A stretch of 64,000 nucleotides of DNA from Oasisia sp. SBJ-2009 (Eukaryota > Annelida > Polychaeta > Sabellida > Siboglinidae). Shown here piece by piece: positions 16,001 through 27,200 of this stretch. The stretch covers positions 2,432,201 to 2,496,200 of the forward strand of contig OZ024856.1 in assembly GCA_964017155.1 (NCBI GenBank), read 5' to 3'. The translations under genes were made by a program, and so were the position numbers. Under the pieces are notes generated by a model. It ran no database searches and was not told where the DNA came from. It worked only from the letters and a program-made list of their open reading frames with translations. How positions within the stretch are numbered: the first letter of the stretch is position 1; each line of letters opens with the position of its first letter.

Positions 16001-18182
16001 TGCCACTGTTAGGTGCTCACAGAGTTCATGGAGGTGAGTGCCACCCACTGTCTGAGTGCCACTGTTAGGTCCTCACAGAGTTCATCAATTTGAAGTGTTT
16101 TTGAAGTTATACATAGTGTGTGTTTGAGCACGTTCAAATTGTGTATTCTATGTTTGCATGTGTATTCAAACACTGTGCACCTATTTTAGAATGGATTCTG
16201 ATTTTGTTACAGGCTGAAAAATTGAAACCAGGAAGTTGGAAAGACAATTTGTTGTACATTGCTAAGGTAAGACCAGACCTCTGGTATGAATGTGTTGAAA
16301 ATAAATGCTGCAAGTACTGCTTGTCCAGCCACTGAAATGTATTAATATAAAATATTTATATTAATACAAAATATTTGTGTTCAACGACACACATTTAATT
16401 CCCATATACGTTAATTCTACGGTGATTATTCATAGTAATACCATTCCATGAACATCGAGATCCTAGCATAAAACGGCCAGGTTTGAACCTGCTGTTTTGA
16501 GGCAGCGACTATTTTGTTAACGCATCAATGTTCCCTTAACTGTGTAGACCACTGGAGTACCTGGAACAAGACCACAGTGGGGTGTGTCTAGAGTTAATGA
16601 TAGAGGCTGAGGTTACATCATCTCGTGTGTGGCAAACACCCTTTAGGGAGGGACCAAACTGGGGTTAGATACTGAAATACTGTTAGTTCACACAGTTCTA
16701 CTTGACAGTTGTCATGTATGTGAGACAGTGAGAGCAAAACATTCATTGTATGAGAATCAAACATGGCAGCATATTTGCAAGATGCTAAAAATCTGGCTGT
16801 TACCTGCAGTGTCAGTGATTTTTAAAAACAACCTCAGAAAAAATATTACATCAAAACAATTGTCAGTTGCAGTTATCCAACTACACACTATATTTGTAGT
16901 CATGGCTACAATTAACTTTTTTATTGTGTATCTGAATTCACCAAGAATATGTTGAACTTATGATTTGGGTATTTGGAACATAAATATGCAACACGTGATG
17001 CAGAGGAAATTTGGGGTTTGGCTTAAATTAAATAAATTCCCTGTACAACTCGTTCTTACAAAGTGTCCGAGCGTCATGTCTACCAGTTGAAGTGTCACCG
17101 CAGACGTTGTGATGTTGCAGTGTCACATTGCCATGGGACACTACTACAAGGCCGTCGAGTGGCTGGACAAGGCCAGTGTTGTTCCCTGCGTAGGTCATGA
17201 GGTGAGTGACCTCAAATACTGTCTAGCACAATTTATGAAAATTACCATGGTGTAACATCGGTATTTCATCACTACATAAATGAGTGTCACAAATTCTAGT
17301 TTTATCCTATACTAACCTAAAACTTAGCCTAAATCCTAAACTTTAATTATACACAATATGAATATACAGTAATCACAGAGCTACGCGTAGCCGCAACTGA
17401 TGTCGGCTGCGCGTCTTGCCGGCGAGCTTGTTTTGTGAATTTTATTTGTTTCAGTAATGTAAGTGATGTAGTTTTGTAACCTGGTGTGTAAAGAAAGTAA
17501 AAGGGTGCCAGAATTAAAGGTCATCAACACGCTATTCATTGTTTTATGTGCTTCCGTGCCCCGTTAGTCACAAGTTTAATAATAATAATGGCAATTTCTA
17601 TAGCGCCGGTATCCGCCACGTAGTGGCGCTCTTGGCGCTTTTACATATAAAAACATCATGTTAGAACAATACTAGTAATGCCAATAATAAGAGTTCATTG
17701 CGAGATTTTGGTTAAAAGATGTGCTTGCCACCTATTGGATGGTCTTTTGTCAGGGGTAAAATTCAAATTGTGCTGGTCGCATTTGACGAGGGGGTCATTT
17801 ATGCACCGGTCATAAAAACAGGTAGTCGTTAATCAGGAGGGTCGTTCATGAGGGGTTCTACTGTATCTACAAAATAGTTATATTTGTGGTCATTTTATGT
17901 TCACAGTAATGTTGTTATAAGGATGTTACATAGTTTGGACATGATTGAGTTATACAATAGTAAATGCTCTTTCTGTTGCAGCATACATAACTGACACTAC
18001 ATACTGTAGTTAGATCTTATGTAGTTAAAACTTCCTGAATGTAAGTCAGCGATGTGTGTGGTACTGTTGGCACCATCCCTACACACTGGTATGTGCATAA
18101 GTTTGTGTGTTTGTTGTAGGATGAAACGTCACAGACAGAAGTAGACAAACTACTTTACACATACGGTGGCTATAGAAGATAG
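7200..18182 (+). CDS. RMDN: Regulator of microtubule dynamics protein (RMDN2/3-like), 388 aa
   Basis: Nine coding exons: 7200-7543, 12349-12547, 12742-12914, 13637-13712, 14351-14428, 15545-15643, 16213-16266, 17121-17201, 18120-18182. All have GT/AG borders and matching phases, and together make 389 codons including the stop. Residues 10-29 form a glycine-rich transmembrane helix, about 40-68 a coiled coil ([20 protein letters not shown]), and 103-114 an acidic FFAT-like motif ([12 protein letters not shown]). The C-terminal two thirds is the TPR-like RMD domain, with family blocks [36 protein letters not shown] and AEKLKPG. The N-terminal helix plus coiled coil makes it more like vertebrate RMDN2/RMDN3 (PTPIP51) than RMDN1. 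RMDN3 tethers mitochondria to ER through VAP proteins; C. elegans RMD-1 acts on spindle microtubules. A role at membrane contacts is inferred. A polyadenylation signal candidate AATAAA is at 19142. Tandem repeats abut exons 2, 5 and 6. Confidence 0.9.
7544..12348 (+). other. RMDN intron 1
   Basis: A long AT-rich intron between phase-2 exons. A 143-codon open frame at about 9247-9678 has no conserved features I can recognise and is not called. Nothing else is supported. Confidence 0.6.
12550..12606 (+). repeat. 11-bp tandem repeat (GAGTTATATAT) after RMDN exon 2
   Basis: About five copies of GAGTTATATAT start five to ten bases after the exon 2 donor (CTG/GTAGGAG). Confidence 0.9.
13017..13060. 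repeat. (TA)n microsatellite in RMDN intron 3
   Basis: About 21 TA dinucleotides. Confidence 0.95.
14062..14342 (+). repeat. 35-bp minisatellite abutting RMDN exon 5 acceptor
   Basis: About eight copies of a 35-bp unit containing GTGACCCAGGTGTTGTAGTG run up to the acceptor TTGTTACAG of exon 5. The last copy merges into the real splice site: its TGACC...TTGTAG segment aligns with TGACCTGTTGTTACAG. Confidence 0.93.
14446..15312 (+). repeat. 26-bp minisatellite after RMDN exon 5
   Basis: About 33 copies of a 26-bp unit (TCTCTATTATTG...CTGTCTACACAG) begin 17 bases after the exon 5 donor. Each unit ends in a pyrimidine-rich stretch plus CTACACAG, which looks like a 3' splice site. The 26-bp period rotates the frame. 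No frame meets a stop for over 300 codons, but the composition is purely repetitive and not evidence of coding. Confidence 0.95.
15623..16085 (+). repeat. 56-bp minisatellite made from the RMDN exon 6 3' end and its donor
   Basis: The unit is the last 21 bases of exon 6 (encoding ALTEFME), the donor GTGAGTG and 28 more intronic bases ending in TGTTAG. After the true exon edge at 15643 there are eight further copies of the exonic segment. The first four are identical to the exon, the fifth has lost two bases, the sixth and seventh carry substitutions, and the eighth ends before its donor. In total there are eight GAG/GTGAGTG donors, at 15643/15644 and after 15699, 15755, 15811, 15867, 15921, 15977 and 16033. 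Confidence 0.95.
16470..16560 (-). mobile_element. Candidate tRNA-derived SINE fragment in RMDN intron 7
   Basis: On the minus strand there is a B-box-like GGTTCAAACCT (16479-16489). About 50 bases upstream is an A-box-like TCTACACAGTTAAGG (16534-16549), with TTGATGCGTTAAC between them, in the arrangement of tRNA-derived SINE heads. No clear tail or target duplication was found. Confidence 0.35.
17576..17655 (+). repeat. Dispersed repeat 3' end with TATAGCGCC / GGCGCTTTTACA hairpin
   Basis: It has the arrangement AATAATAATGGCAATTTCTATAGCGCC, a short spacer, then GGCGCTTTTACAT. A similar motif pair occurs near 22.21-22.26 kb and, inverted, near 32.13-32.19 kb, so it is probably the end of a dispersed SINE or LINE family. 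Confidence 0.45.
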
Positions 18183-21100
18183 GACTGGCTGATCACCACA
18201 GCCAGATGTCATACAGGATGACATACACTGCTACTCAGTACAAGCAATCTGTCACTAAACACCCTTGTGTTCTCTCGGCCATGTTGGTTGTAGCCAGATT
18301 AATCATGATTGACATCTTTCACTATCCATCAATACGACTAGTGTTTGCAGGGATTCTGCTGTGGTGACTTATATTTATCTGTCACATAAAACTAACTTTC
18401 TAGTTGAAGCATTTTACATTCCAAGTGATTGTGCAGGTGGCTAAGTGCTGACTTTACATTAATTTCACTAAGGTTACCCACTGATAGAACAGTTACATAA
18501 AATATGTACAGTGTGTAATTCTGATTATGATGTGTGTAATCATTGGTTGTAAGCAGTCACACTAGTCCTTGATATTGGATGGTTAGACAAAACATTATTT
18601 ACTTTGGATCGATGTTCTCAACAATCAGCAATTAACTGTGATTTAATTAGTAAGCATTCTTGTCAGATGTAATATTTACAACATGACCAAAAGGGAGTTA
18701 AAAACTTTGTAGGAATTCACGAATAATTTTTTTGGGACCCGATGATTAATTTTATTCAATAATTTATCATACTATGCTGGAACGAGTATACACTGTATAT
18801 GCTTTGCCTTAGGCTTGTGCCTACCTATATCTTTTTACACAGTAGAAAAATACACCTAGAGTTTAGGCACAGTTTTCATCTAGGGGCCAAACATTGAATA
18901 GTTATTGACAGTAAAGACCAGTATGTTTAGAGAGGTGATATCAAGCCAACTGTTGGCTCCACTAATCCTGTTGTTGCACACACTATCTACTGATTGAATG
19001 TCACACATTTTTAAGTGCTTTGCTTTGCGACCAAGGTCATTATACTCTTTTAACTTGACGATTTACTAAGGTCACAACTCTTGGCATGCTGTGGTATTTG
19101 CTAATGAGGCATTGGAACAATCAGGTACTGTTAAATTGTAAAATAAATGTTTCACATATTTATCTGCCTTTATAGTCAAATATATAGTTTAATGCTTAAT
19201 TATGTTTACTTTATAATTATGTATTATTTTATGCGATTGTTTCTTTGTCTTTAATTAATTAAATGTAGAATGTGTGAATCACTGAATTGGATTGTCTAAT
19301 TTTCTGCAACACAAGTTTAAAATGTTGTGATTGGCTAGCAATGTAGGTGTGTTATCATGCAAGTCAGTGCATCGGGATTGATTGGTAAGCTGGATAGTTG
19401 TAATTGGCAAGCTGGATGGTTGTAATTGGCAAGCTGGATGGTTGTGATTTGTGAGGATGGTTGTGATTGGCAGGCTGGATGGTTGTGATTTGTGAGGATG
19501 GTTGTAATTGGCAGGCTGGATGGTTGTGATTTGTGAGGATGGTTGCGATTGGCAGGCTGGATTGTTGTGATTTGTGAGGATGGTTGCGATTGGCAGGCTG
19601 GATTGTTGTGATTTGTGAGGATGGTTGCGATTGGCAGGCTGGATGGTTGTGATTGGCAAGCTGGATTGTTGTGATTTGTGAGGATGGTTGCGATTGGCAG
19701 GCTGGATGGTTGTGATTTGTGAGGATGGTTGTAATTGGCAGGCTGGATGGTTGTGATTGGCAAGCTGGATTGTTGTGATTGGCAGGCTGGATTGTTGTGA
19801 TTTGTGAGGATGGTTGCGATTGGCAGGCTGGATTGTTGTGATTTGTGAGGATGGTTGCGATTGGCAGGCTGGATTGTTGTGATTTGTGAGGATGGTTGTG
19901 ATTGGCAGGCTGGATTGTTGTGATTTGTGAGGATGGTTGTGATTGGCAGGCTGGATGGTTGTGATTTGTGAGGATGGTTGCGATTGGCAGGCTGGATTGT
20001 TGTGATTTGTGAGGATGGTTGCGATTGGCAGGCTGGATGGTTGTGATTTGTGAGGATGGTTGTGATTGGCAGGCTGGATGGTTGTGACTGGTAAATTGGA
20101 TGGTTGTAATTGGCATATTTTGTGATTGTGACATACATGCAGTGTCAACCTTTTTTTTAGCAATAATTCACACTAAACGTTACACATTGCACAGGGTGTT
20201 TATTAAATAAATCCAGTTTGCAAAGAAACAAATGGCAGTGCAGTGACAGTCAACAACAGGTGCTATGCCAGTAGTTTCAACTATAAGTGAATAGAATATA
20301 AGGCAGTATTTGATACTACATTTTGTATAAATATACAAGTGTTTATAAATTTAGAAACATCTGCAGTGTTGTAATGTTAGTCCTGTAGACATGTCACTCG
20401 GGTTCCGTGTCTCTGGTTCACAGGAAGCCATGACACTCACTACCATGACATCAAATACATATTTAGTCAGAGGTATCATTACTGTTTAAACATAAGATTA
20501 ACATATTCTGATGATGATCAGAAAACAGACAATGTTACAATTATTTATTAAGTATAGGTGTATATTGTGCAGACATCACAGTTAACAATTTCCTAGAATA
20601 TCAAACACACATAGACACACATTTCATATTGTGCACTGATCATATGAGACTGCCTAGTGTTTGGTTTGTTTCTGCACTTGGCTCGGGTTTTCAAGTATAT
20701 TGGCAACAAAGACATAATTTTATTAATGTGTTTAAATTTACCACATCCTGATTATCTACTTCACTAACTAAACAACCACATAATTGTGTATTGCCAAATT
20801 GTTTGTGCATCAAACCATTCATCTTACTTAACACTATGTGGTGGTCACATAAATTGGGACATCTAAAAATACAGCATTATGTATTGACAGATGGTCACTG
20901 GTGGTTTAGTTGTCTAGGCCATGATTTACAAATGTCAATCACTTCGTTGGTGCTACCTAACAGATGAAACTGATACGAATGAACACACGTTTATACACAT
21001 TCATGCAACAGTATACTGTGGGCACTGATTATTACACTTCAATTTGTTTATAGGAAAATTTAATATCTCAGGAAAAAACTCACAATTCCATTTGTCCACT

Positions 21101-21212
21101 AAAAAGAACATATAACCACTGCCTGTTAAAGCAGATAGGCAGTAATACCGCAGTAATTGTACCGTAGCCATTGTCACAGTCACACACACACCAGGTTCAG
21201 TTTTATATGACA
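18183..21212. other. Tail-to-tail region between RMDN and COQ8A
   Basis: It holds the RMDN 3' UTR (candidate AATAAA at 19142), a 41-bp minisatellite (19382-20118), and the COQ8A 3' UTR on the minus strand (reverse-strand signals of the TTTATT type at several places below 20.6 kb). No other gene is recognised. Confidence 0.6.
19382..20118. repeat. 41-bp composite minisatellite between RMDN and COQ8A
   Basis: About 18 copies of a 41-bp unit built of two related ~20-bp halves, one GGATGGTTG(C/T)GATTGGCAGGCT-like and one with GATTTGTGA. Minus-strand frames of up to 294 codons across it are repeat artefacts. Confidence 0.93.
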
Positions 21213-24200
21213 TCAAAATGGATTTGGGTCGTCCTCACGCCCAAACTCAAAGTTCTTGTATATGTCGTAGAAAAGACCTTTCATTGACATTATAGCGCCG
21301 AGCTTCGTCGACAGGAGAAACGCCCCGGACAACTTCCTGTGGAGGGAGTAGCTCTCCTCTGGTGGAGGTACAAGGCGGTGTTTGAGCAGGACGGGAATGA
21401 GTTCCTGTATTCTCTTCGCAGTCGTCTGGTTGCCAAAGTCGAAGGGGCTATCCGAGGCAAATGGCTCGCCCAGAATCATCACTGCATCTATGTGAGCTTT
21501 CTCCATCACCTACGAGAAATAGAGTATGACTTCAGCATGTATATTCATTGCCTGGTTTGTGGTATTCATAATTGACTAGCCAAATTTCATTTACTCTAGA
21601 TGAAAAAATTTCATAGTATTTTAATTGAGATTTATCTGAAGAAGACCGTGAGAAACAGTCGATATATACGGAAGAAAACAAAAACGTTTCTTTAGAGGTA
21701 ATTTCTTTTTATTGAACCAAGAAACTGGATCTTTACATTCGAATAGAATTTATCTTCTTCATATGCATAGCAAAATCAATGATTGACAAGTAGCATATAT
21801 TATGCATTGCAATCAATCACTAAACATGAGGTCATATTTTATATAAACCCCTGAAAATATGGTAAAGATAGTAAAATAAATTGCAGATTTCAAACAGGTC
21901 ATCGGCTACAGTGTACATACCTTTGACTCGTAGCCGGTGAGAAAGCCCAGTTTGCGAGACCCTTCCAGCACAGTGTCTCTGTCGCCCACGGCCGCCGCCA
22001 TGATGACCCGGATGTAGTCGTCGGTGAACCTGCGACTGTAGGCGCGGGTCGCCCCAAAGTCTAGCAGAGATATCTGCAAGTGACAATGACGTGTAAACCT
22101 TACGTTACAAGTGTGACTTCTGAATATTAAGCAGAACCAAGTACAGGTGTACATGCACATCAATCAATGCGGCTTTTAATAATTATAACCTACAAAATCT
22201 TCATATATCTGATTTAATATAGCGCCACATCCAATTCCAAAATGTTCATGGCGTTTTACAGCATGTCGATCTTGAAATACATTAAAATTGATTGGAATAA
22301 TCCTAACATATTACTAGAATACATATAAATATAGTATTGAGATATGTTAAATTTTCTTAAATAAAAATAAGTAAAATAAAACAAATTATTTCAGCTGAAC
22401 TATGTAAATAGGTAAAATAAATACATAAATAGTTAATATAAAAGTAATGGAAAAATTAAACTATGCTGTGAGAAAAGAGAAATGTACATTAGACAGAGCA
22501 GGTTTAGTAAAGCCAGCACTTAGATAGAGTGACTGTATTACATGAGGTCACTCACCCGTTCTGTCTCAGCATCGTAGAGAAAGTTTGACCAGTTTGGGTC
22601 TGTCTGCATGATGTGGAAGACAAACAACTCTTGTAGACACAGCCGCATCATGTTCTCACAGGCCTACAACACATCAACATGTTCTCACAGGCCTACAACT
22701 CATCAACATGTTCTCACAGGCCTATAACACATCAACATGTTCTCACAGGCCTATAACACATCAACATGTTCTCACAGGCCTATAACACATCAACATGTTC
22801 TCACAGGCCTATAACACATCAACATGTTCTCTCAGGCATACAACACATCAACATGTTCTCACAGGCCTATAACACATCAACATGTTCTCTCAGGCCTACA
22901 ACACATCAACATGTTCTCTCTGGCCTACAACACATCAACATGTTCTCACAGGCCTACAACACATCAACATGTTCTCTCAGGCCTACAACACATCAACATG
23001 TTCTCACAGGCCTACAACACATCAACATGTTCTCTCAGGCCTACAACACATCAACATGTTCTCTCAGGCCTACAACACATCAACATGTCCACACAGACCT
23101 ACAACACATCAACATGTTCTCACAGGCCTACAACACATCAACATGTTCTCTCAGGCCTACAACACATCAACATGTTCTCACAGGCCTACAACACATCAAC
23201 ATGTCCACACAGACCTACAACACATCAACATGTTCTCACAGGCCTACAACACATCAACATGTTCTCTCAGGCCTACAACACATCAACATGTTCTCACAGG
23301 CCTACACCACATCAACATGTCCACACAGACCTACAACACATCAACATGTTCTCACAGGCCTACAACACATCAACATGTTCTCTCAGGCCTACAACACATC
23401 AACATGTTCTCACAGGCCTACAACACATCAACATGTTCTCTCAGGCCTACAACACATCAACATGTTCTCACAGGCCTACAACACATCAACACATTCTCAC
23501 AGGCCTACAACACATCAACATGTTCTCACAGGCCTATAACACATCAACATGTTCTCACAGGCCTACAACACATCAACATGTTCTCACAGGCCTATAACAC
23601 ATCAACATGTTCTCACAGGCCTATAACACATCAACATGTTCTCTCAGGCCTACAACACATCAACATGTTCTCACAGGCCTACAACACATCAACACATTCT
23701 CACAGGCCTACAACACATCAACATGTTCTCTCAGGCCTACAACTCATCAACATGTTCTCACAGGCCTATAACACATCAACATGTTCTCACAGGCCTACAA
23801 CACATCAACATGTTCTCACAGGCCTACAACACATCAACACATTCTCACAGGCCTACAACACATCAACATGTTCTCACAGGCCTACAACACATCAACATGT
23901 TCTCACAGGCCTACAACTCATCAACATGTTCTCACAGGCCTATAACACATCAACATGTTCTCACAGGCCTATAACACATCAACATGTTCTCACAGGCCTA
24001 TAACACATCAACATGTTCTCACAGGCCTATAACACATCAACATGTTCTCTCAGGCATACAACACATCAACATGTTCTCACAGGCCTACAACACATCAACA
24101 TGTTCTCTCAGGCCTATAACACATCAACATGTTCTCACATGCCTACAACACATCAACATGTTCTCTCAGGCCTACAACACATCAACATGTTCTCACAGGC

Positions 24201-27200
24201 CTACAACACACCAACATGTTCTCTCACACAGTGACCACCCACCCAGCTGCGTGTGTCCTGGTCGGCTGTCATCAGCTTGTCGAGTGACGCGCCACTCACT
24301 AACTCAGTGGTCAACACCTGCTTCCTACTCAGGGACTCGATCACCTCGGGCACGTAGAAGACCGGGTCGTCCTTCATCAGTTCCCTGCAGACATAACACA
24401 ACTACTCACCACTCACAGTGACACTTAGCTAACTTTCGTGCACGCTGATATAGATAAGTGTAAAATATTGTAAAGCCTTAATTTATTTTAATGTTTTAAA
24501 GTGTTTTTTTTTAATAAGTTTAGTCAAATAACCACAGAAAATAATATGTTAATGTCTTAAATGATTTAAATTACCTTTATAGATACATTTCATATAAATT
24601 ATTCTCTACATTTTAATTAATTTTATATTTATGCTAATGTTTTAAATTATATATTATTTCAATCTATTTTAACAAATATATTTTGCATGTTTTATGTACC
24701 TATTTCAATCTGTATGATTACCCAGAGTGAAAAAAAAAAATAATCTGTTAAACTGTAACTACAGGTACATTCTTATAAAACACAGCATTCTTACCCTAGG
24801 ACCTCTCAAGGCACTTTACACTTCACATCATACGGCAGACGTATTCAAGTTGCCATTATGGTATGAATATTATTCACTCAACACTTACGTGGTGGCTCCT
24901 AAGATAGCGAACGTATGTCTTAATGGGAGCCACTGACCTCACTATTTTTAGTTTGTTTTTTATTAATAACAACACTGGTTAATAGGTGTATGCACACTGG
25001 GATTAATTTTACTATTGTGTCTACATTGGCATTATGATTTTGTATGTATGTGTATGCCTACTATATTTTTGTACTCACTATGTCATCATTACATTTTGGC
25101 ATCGCAAGTAGACTGTTTGTTTTGTTCTTATTGCCACTGTCAGATATTATTTATACAGCAAATTAAACTAAACCAACATGGATGAATATAAATTACCAAG
25201 GCGTCAAAGTCGGATCCTCTCAACAGAATACCACACAATAAACACCACCTCTCTGTTCCTGTGTGATCACAGCCTTTTGCTGTCAATACAAACCCACCAG
25301 TCCATCACATGATCACACTAATCTTACTGTCACCAGTTATCTTCATCATTTTGCCATAGTATAAAACTCCTCTATATATAGATAGGGCATGAATACAATT
25401 TCAATACACTTTATGCAAAATAAACATTGTGCTTGATCAAATTTCAAACTGCTTGAAAAAGGTTATGTAAATAGATGGAATTACATGGACCAACCAATAT
25501 ATTTGGTCAGTGTGATATCTGGTCTCCCAAACAGCACAGGTTACTGTTAGAGACACACAGTAATCTGACTGCGAAGATGGCTGAATGTGTTCACTAGGTC
25601 AATACCTAAACTTTGTTGCGGCGCGCGCCTCCCTCTCATAGTCACACTCGTAGCGCAGCTCCTTCCTCGCCACCTCCATCGCCTTCTCCGCATACAGTCC
25701 TGGACAGACAGCACCACACGTCACCACACGTAACCATAGCACCACACGTAACCACAGCACCACACGTAACCACAGCACCACACGTAACCACAGCACCACA
25801 CGTAACCACAGCACCAGAACGTAACCACACGTCACCATAGCACCACAGGTAACCACAGCACCACATGTAACCACAAGTAACCACAGCACCACATGTTACC
25901 ACAGCACCACATGTCACCACATGTAACACCACAGCACCACATGTAACAGGACCACATGTACCACCACAGCACCACAAGTAACCACAGCACCACATGTAAT
26001 AGGACCACATGTAACATCACAGCACCACATGTAACACCACAGCACAACATGTAACACTACAGCACCACATGTAATAGGACCACATGTAACACCACAGTAC
26101 CACATGTAACACCACAGCACTATATATCACACCACATATTACACCACAACACCACATATAACATCACAGCACCACATATAACACCACAGCAATATTTATT
26201 GACCCCCAAGTAGGTTACAAGATTTGTTTAAAGTACATACATTTCGTTAGTATTACTAAATTTATACAAGCATACATATACACATTATTTCATATTCACA
26301 TAACTAGTATTATTAGCTTTTAGAATAGACCACCAATACATACAAACGTGTGTACTTATATTAATTATTGTTGTACCAAACAAACCAGTCGTATTTTCTT
26401 TTTCAAACTGGGGTCACTAGCTCCTATTAAGTTCATATAACACTGCAATGCAATTAAATTCAGTTGTAATAACTCTACAAAACGTGGCCTTGAGGCAAAA
26501 ATATTTAACAGCATTTTACTGTGTAACAATACACTGAACTATTGATGCTTCACAACAGTTGATGTGATGACAGGTGCTACATGATGACAGGTGCTACATG
26601 ATGACAGGTGCTACATGATGACAGGTGCTACGTGATGACAGGTGCTACGTGATGACAGGTGCTACGTGATGACAGGTGCTACGTGATGACAGGTGCTACG
26701 TGATGACAGGTGCTACGTGATGACAGGTGCTACGTGATGACAGGTGCTACGTGATGACAGGTGCTACGTGATGACAGGTGCTACGTGATGACAGGTGCTA
26801 CATGATGACAGGTGCTACATGATGACAGGTGCTACGTGATGACAGGTGCTACGTGATGACAGGTGCTACGTGATGACAGGTGCTACGTGATGACAGGTGC
26901 TACGTGATGACAGGTGCTACGTGATGACAGGTGCTACGTGATGACAGGTGCTACATGATGACAGGTGCTACATGATGACAGGTGCTACATGATGACAGGT
27001 GCTACGTGATGACAGGTGCTACGTGATGACAGGTGCTACGTGATGACAGGTGCTACGTGATGACAGGTGCTACGTGATGACAGGTGCTACGTGATGACAG
27101 GTGCTACGTGATGACAGGTGCTACGTGATGACAGGTGCTACGTGGACATGTTAGAGTTCTCACCATCTGGGAGGATTTTCCACACGTTCAAAACCGTCAT

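Noticed and set aside
19279..20163. Minus-strand frames of 256-294 codons rich in HNHPACQ and SQPSSLP
   Set aside because: They come from the 41-bp minisatellite; all three frames are open and there are no domains or splice context.
22766..24421. Plus-strand frames up to 373 codons ([13 protein letters not shown])
   Set aside because: They are the antisense of the 29-bp array in COQ8A intron 10; the period, not selection, keeps them open.
26563..27143. CRISPR-like regular repeats
   Set aside because: Units are contiguous with no unique spacers, inside an animal intron; a minisatellite explains them fully.
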